Source: Planctomycetota bacterium
Lineage (GTDB): Bacteria > Planctomycetota > Planctomycetia > Pirellulales > Thermoguttaceae
Assembly: GCA_018897395.1 (NCBI GenBank)
Contig: JAHIKV010000195.1
Coordinates: 1 to 14,483 of the forward strand
Length of the DNA: 14,483 nt
Direction: 5' to 3'
Positions 6,015 through 14,483 of the stretch are shown in pieces. The notes beneath the pieces are model-generated. The model was not told the origin of the DNA and did no database searches. It was given only the letters and a program-made list of their open reading frames with translations. How positions within the stretch are numbered: the first letter of the stretch is position 1; each line of letters starts with the position of its first letter. Made by a program: the position numbers and the translations under genes.

Positions 6015-6896
6015 ATGACCATCGACCCCAACCAATTCCTCGGTATTCCTTCGCCGGGCGCGGAAAACGCCGACGCGCTGCTGCTCCCTCTGCCCGTGGA
6101 AAAAACGGTCTCCTACGGCCGGGGCGCCGGCGGCGGGCCTCGGGCAATACTCGATGCCGGCCTACAGATCGAAACCTTCGACGAGGAGACGCTGGTCGAG
6201 TTCGCCGAAGCGCCGCGGCTCCATACCCTCCCGCCGCTGACGACCGACGGCGAGATCGAGGACTGCCTCTCGACGATCCGGGAGCACGTCCGACCGTGGC
6301 GGGAACGATTCCTTTTGGCCCTTGGCGGCGAACATACCGTGACCCACGGCGTGGTGACCGGCCTGGTCGATGATCCGGCGGAGGTCGTCGTGGTTCAAAT
6401 CGACGCCCACGCCGATCTGGCCGACGAACTGGACGGCAGGCATTGGTCGCACGGCACGGTGATGCGGCGGTTGTGGGAGCGGGGATGCCGGCTGGTGCAG
6501 ATCGGAGTGCGCAGCCTCAGCCGCGAAGAACACCGACTGGCCGCCGCCGGACCGCGAATCACGACCTATTACGCACACCGTCTGAAGGACCAGTGGTCCG
6601 AAGTCCTGGAAACTCTTCGCGGTTTGGAGGGCAAGGTCTATTTGACCATCGACGTCGATGGCCTGGACCCGTCGATTGTTCCCAGCACGGGTACGCCGCT
6701 GCCCGGTGGACTTTCGTGGCGGCAAACAATGGACGTGATCCGCGCGGTGACGGCCGAATCGCGTTGCCGGCTGATCGGCGGAGACATCGTGGAGTTCGTT
6801 CCCTCGCCGGCGTCGCCCGGTTGCGATCCGACGGTCGCCCGCTTGGCGGCGAAATTGCTGGCGTGGTGGTGGGTAGGCCGCGGAAACGCTCGTTGA
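6015..6896 (+). CDS. speB: Agmatinase (ureohydrolase family)
   Basis: Hydrolyses agmatine to putrescine and urea, with two Mn ions. At 293 aa it has the usual length, and the metal-binding motifs are in order: GGEHT (H107), QIDAHADLAD (D130, H132, D134), SHGTVMRR (H146), and TIDVDGLDPS (D213, D215) followed by PSTGTPLPGG. These are the full set of ureohydrolase ligands, so the enzyme should be active. Ureohydrolases also include arginase, formiminoglutamase and guanidino-acid hydrolases; agmatinase is favoured because an arginine decarboxylase and a polyamine transferase are nearby. The start ATG at 6015 has no strong ribosome-binding site, but the N-terminus (FLGIPSP, a common opening) fits. 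Confidence 0.9.
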   Translation: MTIDPNQFLGIPSPGAENADALLLPLPVEKTVSYGRGAGGGPRAILDAGLQIETFDEETLVEFAEAPRLHTLPPLTTDGEIEDCLSTIREHVRPWRERFLLALGGEHTVTHGVVTGLVDDPAEVVVVQIDAHADLADELDGRHWSHGTVMRRLWERGCRLVQIGVRSLSREEHRLAAAGPRITTYYAHRLKDQWSEVLETLRGLEGKVYLTIDVDGLDPSIVPSTGTPLPGGLSWRQTMDVIRAVTAESRCRLIGGDIVEFVPSPASPGCDPTVARLAAKLLAWWWVGRGNAR

Positions 6897-6924
6897 CTCT
6901 CAAATATTCAATGCGACAAAAGCA

Positions 6925-6978
6925 GTAGGCCGGGTTGCAACCCGGCGCTCATTCATGCCGGGTCACGCCCCGGCCTAC
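6925..6978. repeat. REP pair, GTAG foot
   Basis: GTAGGCCGGGTTGCAACCCG (6925-6944, continuing GC) faces an inverted copy, GCCGGGTCACGCCCCGGC plus CTAC (6957-6978), 10 bp away. Both have a GTAG foot next to a GC-rich hairpin, the head-to-head layout of a BIME. The right copy supplies the TAG stop codon of the transporter gene. It separates the convergent agmatinase and transporter genes and may terminate both. Confidence 0.8.
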
Positions 6979-7877
6979 GGAAGCATCAGCAGCGCCACGC
7001 CCGCCACCGCCACGAAGGCCCCGCCGACTGCCCGCAAGCTGATCTTCTCGCGGTAGAAGAGGACGCTGAAAGGGAGGATCAGCACGGGCATGGTGGCGGT
7101 AATGGTGGTGACGACGCCGGCCGGCGTGGATGTAAGCGCGACCATGATCAACACGTTTCCGAGGAAAGGCCCCATCGCGGCCCCGAGAGCCAAGGGGGCC
7201 ATGGCTTGCCGGTGGCGCGCGGCGGCGATAATGTCCGGCCAGCGCCGCCACAACGTGATCAGGACGATGTAGCCCGGCAACGAAGCCAACGCGCGAATCA
7301 GCGTGGCGGCCACCGGTTGGTCGTAGTAGCCCATGACTTCTCGGGAAATTACCATTCCCAAGGCGCTGGTGGTAGTAGCGAACAGCGCCAAGGCGATTCC
7401 CCATCGCCGGTTGTGCGGCGAGTGAGTGGGGTTGTCTCTGTTCGGCCGCTCGAGCACCACCCACGCCACGCCGGCGAGGGTGGCGCCCATCGCCGCCCAA
7501 TCTCGCAGCGTCAACACGTCGTCGATGCAGAGCGAAGCCAAGGCCGTCAGCGGCGGCGTAAGCGAATAGATCAACAGCACCAGCCGAGGCCCGATCAGCA
7601 ACATGGCCTTCATCAGACAGGCGTCGCAAAAGAAGAAGCCGAGAATGCCGGAGATACCCAGCAGGAGCCACGTCTGGAGGTCGGCGCCGGTCGGCAGGCA
7701 AGACCCCGCGACCAACTGCCCGTAGACCATCATCAACGCGCAGGCGATCGCCATGCGGAGAAAACTGATCGCGACCGAGCCGACGTGCTTTCCCGCCGCG
7801 GTCACGGTCAGCGACGAGAGCGTCCACAACGTCGCGGTGCCGAGCGCGGCCAGTTCTCCGACGTGCGAGCCGAACAT
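6975..7877 (-). CDS. EamA/DMT-family membrane transporter
   Basis: A 300-aa inner-membrane protein of the drug/metabolite transporter superfamily, with two EamA repeats of five helices each. Ten hydrophobic segments are visible, beginning GELAALGTATLWTL and ISFLRMAIACALMM, and ending GVVTTITATMPVLILPFSVL and VGGAFVAVAGVALLML. The motif near helix 9, TxTMPVLILPFSVLFYREK, is typical of the family. The substrate is unknown; polyamine export would be attractive given the neighbours but has no support. The ATG at 7877 is chosen because the first helix starts right after it; a TTG 48 nt upstream would add a hydrophilic tail. The stop lies in a REP element. A long inverted repeat fills the gap to purH. 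Confidence 0.85.
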   Translation of the reverse strand: MFGSHVGELAALGTATLWTLSSLTVTAAGKHVGSVAISFLRMAIACALMMVYGQLVAGSCLPTGADLQTWLLLGISGILGFFFCDACLMKAMLLIGPRLVLLIYSLTPPLTALASLCIDDVLTLRDWAAMGATLAGVAWVVLERPNRDNPTHSPHNRRWGIALALFATTTSALGMVISREVMGYYDQPVAATLIRALASLPGYIVLITLWRRWPDIIAAARHRQAMAPLALGAAMGPFLGNVLIMVALTSTPAGVVTTITATMPVLILPFSVLFYREKISLRAVGGAFVAVAGVALLMLP

Positions 7878-7939
7878 GGGGGTGCGTTTATCGTTTCCGC
7901 GTGGTGATAAAATGCGAAACCGCAAGCGGTTTATTTACT

Positions 7940-8038
7940 ATCTCAAAACCATTCCCTGTCATTCTGAGCAAAGCGAAAAATCTCGTAGAGCACCGCGGAT
8001 TCTTCGCTGCGCTCAGAATGACAATGGAGTTTTGAGAT
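7940..8038. repeat. Long inverted repeat with ~40-nt arms (TGTCATTCTGAGC type)
   Basis: The left arm (7940-7982) includes CCTGTCATTCTGAGCAAAGC; the right arm (7998-8038) includes GCGCTCAGAATGACAATGGA. The arms match over about 40 nt with a few mismatches and a 15-nt loop. It fills nearly the whole 168-bp space between purH and the transporter, both on the - strand. As RNA it forms a very long hairpin just past the purH stop. Confidence 0.85.
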
Positions 8039-8045
8039 GGTATTC

Positions 8046-9614
<1,569 letters not shown>

Positions 9615-9648
9615 TGCATTATCTCCAAGGAGGCGGACATCTGAAAGT

Positions 9649-9763
9649 CCCCTCTCCCGCCGGGAGAGGGTTAGGGTGAGGGCTGTTCGGCGAGAAAAAC
9701 CTGATATTTACGGTGCGATCCTTGCCGCCCTCACCCCCTGCCCCTCTCCCAAAGGGAGAGGGG
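9649..9763. repeat. Inverted pair of CCCTCTCCC palindromes
   Basis: CCCCTCTCCCGCCGGGAGAG (9649-9668), then GGTTAGGGTGAGGG, faces CCCTCACCCCCTG followed by CCCCTCTCCCAAAGGGAGAG (9728-9760). Each copy is a hairpin and the two are inverted to each other. This CCCTCACCC...CTCTCCC module is widespread between genes in many bacteria. It sits in the 5' region of purH, where a hairpin could affect its expression. From 9764 to 9924 I see no feature. Confidence 0.8.
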
Positions 9764-9924
9764 AGACATTTTATAACACGTTCCAAGGTGTAAGGTTTTC
9801 GGCGTCCGAGGTCAAGCACCCCCGGCGCCGCGCCTTGGCCGGATACGTGGCGAGCGCACCCGGAATGGCCGGCGCAGACGGAATATCCGCCGGCAATAGA
9901 ATTTATGCGATTGTGTAGCGGGCG

Positions 9925-10025
9925 GTGGGTGGCGCGCCCTGAGGAACAGTGGGTGGCGCGCCCTGAGGAACGAAGGGCGTGGTTAGTAGCGATCCACGCC
10001 CTTCATTCCTCAGGGCGTGCCACCC
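9925..10025. repeat. Tandem plus inverted repeat, GGGTGGCGCGCCCTGAGG type
   Basis: A 23-bp unit, GTGGGTGGCGCGCCCTGAGG plus AAC, occurs twice in tandem (9925-9947, 9949-9971). An inverted copy, ATTCCTCAGGGCGTGCCACC plus C, lies at 10005-10025. The inner sequence GAAGGGCGTGG pairs exactly with CCACGCCCTTC (972-982 and 994-1004 of the 9000/10000 block). Together they fold into one long hairpin just past the stop of the PQQ-propeller gene, with one copy of the arm duplicated. Confidence 0.8.
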
Positions 10026-10034
10026 ATAATCGGA

Positions 10035-11399
10035 CTAGAAAAACGGATTTTTGGAATCGTCCGGTTTGGCGTCCCCCGCTTCTTTTGTCTCGAGCGTATT
10101 CGGCTTGGGCGACGGCTTGGCCCCGGCCTTCGCCGCGGCCTTGCGGTCCTTGTCGTGTTCGATCGGTTTGATCTGTTCCGCTTCGCGGAGACACTGGATC
10201 AGGCCTTGCCGGCCGATCAGGTAGATGCGATCGGTATCGGTGTTGCTCATTTTGACCGAGACGTTCTCGGTGTGAATGGTGTCGAGCCGCGCGCCGCTGG
10301 CGGCGTCGAGCGCCAGAATACGGCCCGTGCGGTCGACGACATAGACGCGGGCCTTGCCGGCCGCGACAAACTGCACCACGCCGGGCGTCCACCAAAGGTT
10401 CTTGCCGGTCTTCGATTCCAGACAATACATCCCGCCCAGTTGCGTGGCGACGTACACGCGGTCGCCGATCACCGCCGGCGAGCGGACGATCGGCTCTCCG
10501 GTCGAAAACCGCCACAACGTCCCGCCGTCCTCTTCCTTAATGGCGTAAACGAATCCGTCGCCCGAGACGGCGTAGACCACGCCCGAGTCGCCGAGAACCT
10601 TGGGGTCGGGGGGCAAATATCCCGGTCGGCCGGCGATCCTCGCGCCCGTCTCCAGCCGGAACTTGAGCAGGAAGGCGTTTACAATCTCGCGGTCGATGCG
10701 GGCGAAGTTCAAGTAACCGCGGTCGGTCGGCCAAACGATGTACTCTCCCCCGGGATCGTCGCGCGTTACCAACGGTTGCACCAGCGCCCGGCCGTAGGAG
10801 CGGCAAAACATCGGCGGATCGCTCGCTTTGCGGTCCAATTCCGGGCCGGTTTTTTCCTCGGCCGCGGCGTCCTTCTCCTGCTTGGCCGATTCGCGCTTCG
10901 ACTCGTCGATCGCCGACAACGGGTAAGCGACCACCATGCCCGAGACCATCGGAACATAGACCCGCTGGGAACTAAGCGCGGGACCGGCGCCCGGCGCGTC
11001 CTTGACCTCTATCTCATGGAGCAACTTGCCGTCGAAACGATCGACCAGGTACAACCGCGACCCGTTGACCACGGCCAACAGGCCGCCCATTGCGTCGGGG
11101 GTCATGCTGGGATGCTTGGGCCGTCCTATCCGTTGCGACCAGAGCGTCTTGCCCGTCTCCGCGTCAATGGCATGGACCATCGCCGAGTCGGTCTGGGCAT
11201 AAAGGACTCCATCCCGGAGAATCACGTCGGAGACCCGCCCTCGACCTTGATCCAACTCCACCTGGGCGAACCAGGGGCGAGTCAGACCGTGCCGGGCGGC
11301 GGTGGTTTCAGGGATCAACTCACTCCGCGCGGCCAACAGCGGGCCACACGAAAAAATAGCGGCAATCCACGCAAAAAGAAAAAGAATACGTTGAAGCAT
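10035..11399 (-). CDS. Secreted PQQ-binding-like beta-propeller protein
   Basis: A roughly 454-aa exported protein with beta-propeller blades of the PQQ type. A signal peptide (LFLFAWIAAIFSCGPLLAA) is followed by blades such as MVHAIDAETGKTLWSQRIG, FVYAIKEEDGGTLWRFS, GMYCLESKTGKNLWW and ILALDAASGARL, each with the A-x-D/E-x-x-T/S-G-x-x-L-W pattern. A Lys/Glu-rich insert (about residues 170-190) interrupts the propeller, and the tail is a Lys/Ala/Pro-rich, probably disordered segment. The blades alone do not show that PQQ is bound; such proteins are often scaffolds, and planctomycetes have many. The ATG at 11399 is preferred; a GTG two codons upstream is also possible, with GAGG only 4 nt before it. 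No linked dehydrogenase or pqq gene is nearby. Confidence 0.85.
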   Translation of the reverse strand: MLQRILFLFAWIAAIFSCGPLLAARSELIPETTAARHGLTRPWFAQVELDQGRGRVSDVILRDGVLYAQTDSAMVHAIDAETGKTLWSQRIGRPKHPSMTPDAMGGLLAVVNGSRLYLVDRFDGKLLHEIEVKDAPGAGPALSSQRVYVPMVSGMVVAYPLSAIDESKRESAKQEKDAAAEEKTGPELDRKASDPPMFCRSYGRALVQPLVTRDDPGGEYIVWPTDRGYLNFARIDREIVNAFLLKFRLETGARIAGRPGYLPPDPKVLGDSGVVYAVSGDGFVYAIKEEDGGTLWRFSTGEPIVRSPAVIGDRVYVATQLGGMYCLESKTGKNLWWTPGVVQFVAAGKARVYVVDRTGRILALDAASGARLDTIHTENVSVKMSNTDTDRIYLIGRQGLIQCLREAEQIKPIEHDKDRKAAAKAGAKPSPKPNTLETKEAGDAKPDDSKNPFF

Positions 11400-11829
11400 A
11401 TGCACTCGTCCTCGCGATTGGAGTCCCGGTGGTTCCGTCGATCATCGACAAAGCAATTCACAATGACCGGCGGTGGCGCGGCCGACGGGGCCTGGTGGGC
11501 AAACCCGCCAACCAAAACTCGTGCCGCCGATCCAACTTATCCATCATAACCACACGGACCACAAAAATCACGCGGAAACCCCTCCTTTTCCATTCATTGG
11601 AATAATACTATATTGTGGTCTTGCACCCCTCTGTTGAACGTAGCGGTTGTTCTCAACTCTTCGGCCGCTGTTCGCCCGCATTTATCACCAACTTGCAGGG
11701 TGGGTCAAGCAAACCGTGCTCTATGCTCTAAAACGGTTTTCGGAAAAAGAAGGAAGGCTGGCTGAGGTGCTGAGAAGTGTCGCGCAGTCATAGCGCGGCG
11801 GTTTATGTTTGAGCATCACAATGTCGTGC
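11400..11829. other. Intergenic region without a gene
   Basis: About 430 bp between the divergent PQQ-propeller gene and the RAYT unit. I see no credible ORF. The part around 11590-11625 is AT-rich and likely carries promoter elements for one or both directions, but I could not pick a convincing -35/-10 pair. A weak GTTGA...TCAAC inverted pair lies near 11633-11657. Confidence 0.45.
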
Positions 11830-12441
11830 TTTTCTCTAGCCCAGGCGTTTACGCCTGGGGAACGGAATGCCATAATAACGCTTTCTTTTTCCACCAACCC
11901 CCTTCAGGGGGGCGAAATGAATACGGGGAGAAGATTGCCGTGGGGCACGTTTTTCATCACTGTATTATCATTTCGCCTGGGCAACCCGCGGTCGCAGGGC
12001 CATGATTCGCCGCGAACACCGGCAAAGCCTACTGAAGATCATCAACGAGGAAGCAAAGAAACGCGGCGGTTGGCCGATCCGCCATAACGCAATGCCGGAT
12101 CATGTGCATCTGCTGGTCAGATTGCCGCCGTCGGTTAAAGTGAGCGATTATATCGGTCAAGTGAAAGGCGCGGCGGCCCATCGCGTGAACGAAGAAATTA
12201 AACCGGATTGCAAATTTACGTGGCAGGAAGGTTACGGCGTTTTAACGCTACGGAAAGACGAGTTGGATAAGGTGTCGCGCTATATCGACAATCAGGAGAC
12301 GCATCATCAGACGTGCAGGTTATCAGTTTTGTTGGAAAAAATCGCGGACGATGAAGAATCAACGCCCCCTGAAGGGGGCTAAAGAAAAAAATGGTTCTTT
12401 CTGATCGTGATCCCAGGCGTAAACGCCTGGGCTAGAGAAAA
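11830..12441 (+). mobile_element. RAYT-REP unit with nested inverted repeats
   Basis: The ends are a perfect 30-bp inverted repeat (11830-11859 and 12412-12441). Each end contains the palindrome CCCAGGCGTTTACGCCTGGG (or its inverse) with a TTTTCTCTAG foot on the outer side. Inside lies a second inverted pair: CCCCCTTCAGGGGGGCG at 11898-11914 and CGCCCCCTGAAGGGGG at 12363-12378. The transposase gene lies between. The design, a hairpin with a CTAG foot on each side of a tyrosine transposase, is that of REP/RAYT units. No target-site duplication is seen. The right end is 27 bp from the glnS start codon. Confidence 0.85.
12002..12382 (+). CDS. REP-associated tyrosine transposase (Y1, IS200-like), probably frameshifted
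   Basis: A single-strand-DNA transposase of the HUH family; RAYTs cut and join at REP hairpins. The intact frame has the HUH motif MPDHVHLLV (H34, H36) and the catalytic tyrosine in SRYIDNQETHH (Y94), so the core is complete. The N-terminal strand is missing from this frame's start, but upstream in the same frame the DNA encodes SSLYYHFAWATRGRR, the expected family start, with no ATG. An ATG at 11917 in another frame, with GGGGGG before it, would join this frame if one T were removed from the TTTTT run at 11950-11954. The reconstructed protein is about 154 aa, the usual size. It is either a broken gene, a sequencing error, or ribosomal slippage at the T-run. Its stop lies in the right inner palindrome. 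Confidence 0.85.
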   Translation: MIRREHRQSLLKIINEEAKKRGGWPIRHNAMPDHVHLLVRLPPSVKVSDYIGQVKGAAAHRVNEEIKPDCKFTWQEGYGVLTLRKDELDKVSRYIDNQETHHQTCRLSVLLEKIADDEESTPPEGG

Positions 12442-12468
12442 CAGAATCTCGGAAAATAAAAGGTTAAT

Positions 12469-14166
<1,698 letters not shown>

Positions 14167-14170
14167 CAAA

Positions 14171-14198
14171 GGGATTAGGGATTGGGGATTAGGGATCA
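14171..14198. repeat. GGGATTAGGGATTGGGGATTAG short tandem repeat
   Basis: Starting 4 nt after the glnS stop, the units GGGATTA, GGGATTG, GGGGATTA and GGGATC follow one another. It is a short degenerate tandem repeat, commonly found after genes in many bacteria. It directly precedes a hairpin. Confidence 0.6.
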
Positions 14199-14206
14199 GA
14201 AAAACG

Positions 14207-14228
14207 CCCCGCGACTGCGGTCGCGGGG
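14207..14228 (+). terminator. 9-bp GC hairpin downstream of glnS
   Basis: CCCCGCGAC (14207-14215) pairs perfectly with GTCGCGGGG (14220-14228) over a TGCG loop. It lies 41 nt past the glnS stop and probably ends that transcript. No U-run follows, so it may work with Rho or only protect the 3' end. Confidence 0.5.
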
Positions 14229-14267
14229 GCAATGACGTTTAACCGCCGTGTCCACGCAGTGACTCGG

Positions 14268-14296
14268 TTGCCCGATTGTATCGTTTAGGGTACAAT
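14268..14296 (+). promoter_or_regulatory. Putative sigma-70 promoter of the last gene
   Basis: TTGCCC (14268-14273) and TACAAT (14291-14296) are separated by 17 bp, an ideal spacing with two good hexamers. A start codon at 14341 or 14344 follows after about 45 nt, with AGAAGG in front. This suggests the last gene is transcribed on its own. Confidence 0.5.
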
Positions 14297-14340
14297 TTCT
14301 TATTGGGTTGGATTTCCAAAAGGTAAAGAAAGAAGGTGGG

Positions 14341-14483
14341 GTGGTGGAAACGGATAACTTTGATCACATTTTGAAAACGCTCAAGGGGCGAAAGCCATAC
14401 CGACCATTTACCGTGGCGTTGGTGAACGGAGACCGCTTCGAGGTGGACCATCCAGATGCCCTGGTAGTCCGAGACGGCGTGGC
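14341..14483 (+). CDS. Small hypothetical protein, partial (5' end only)
   Basis: The window cuts this gene after about 47 codons. It starts at GTG 14341 or the adjacent GTG 14344, with AGAAGG (14331-14336) at suitable distance. The peptide begins VETDNFDHILKTLKGRKPYR, then PFTVALVNGDRFEVDHPDAL and VVRDGV. The pattern 'RPFxVxLxNGDxFxVxHPxxL' is one I associate with a small conserved beta-rich protein common in planctomycetes and of unknown function. It has its own putative promoter. Confidence 0.6.
   Translation, partial: MVETDNFDHILKTLKGRKPYRPFTVALVNGDRFEVDHPDALVVRDGV

Noticed and set aside
7899..7925. Upstream TTG start for the transporter
   Set aside because: It would add 16 hydrophilic residues before the first helix without a ribosome-binding site; ATG 7877 fits the family better.
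10017..11549. 510-aa + strand ORF
   Set aside because: It is antisense to the PQQ-propeller gene, whose signal peptide and blade motifs show the true strand.
11805..12087. Two overlapping ORFs across the left end of the RAYT unit as separate genes
   Set aside because: They read through the REP hairpins; only the segment from ATG 11917 may be the true transposase N-terminus before the frameshift.

Overview
The window looks like a GC-rich planctomycete chromosome (perhaps Pirellulales-like or a metagenome bin). This rests on the gene set (pyruvoyl-type arginine decarboxylase, bacterial deoxyhypusine-synthase-like protein, secreted PQQ-propeller protein, GlnRS) and on intergenic DNA packed with palindromic elements of many unrelated families. 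The assignment is inference from gene style; no rRNA or tRNA is present to confirm it.

Layout. 1-138: 3' end of a group II intron (domain V and VI hairpins), followed by an intrinsic terminator. 316-555: small unknown ORF. 558-750: three consecutive palindromic structures. 769-1323 (-): pyruvoyl-dependent arginine decarboxylase, with a short antitoxin-like ORF upstream (1443-1643, -). 1856-3939: accessory stretch with a small lipoprotein and a lone AAA (RecF/SMC-like) ATPase, bracketed by inverted copies of two dispersed repeats. 3977-4512 (-): a two-gene module resembling toxin-antitoxin. 4570-4649: another long palindrome. 4744-5826: DHS-like polyamine enzyme. 6015-6896: agmatinase. 6975-7877 (-): EamA-type transporter. 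8046-9614 (-): purH. 10035-11399 (-): PQQ-propeller protein. 11830-12441: REP-associated tyrosine transposase (RAYT) unit with nested inverted repeats. 12469-14166: glnS. 14341-end: start of a small unknown gene behind a good promoter.

How the genes fit together. Three genes form a plausible polyamine route: arginine to agmatine (decarboxylase), agmatine to putrescine (agmatinase), putrescine to a triamine, most likely homospermidine (DHS-like enzyme). They are not one operon: an accessory block of about 3.4 kb separates the decarboxylase from the other two. purH and glnS are core genes.

Most notable: the number and variety of palindromic elements. Several overlap start or stop regions of genes, and a single probably frameshifted RAYT lies between perfect inverted repeats directly upstream of glnS. 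I did not find a convincing complete new system. The best candidates for follow-up are the repeat-bracketed ATPase, the RAYT unit, and the DHS-like enzyme with altered substrate-pocket residues.
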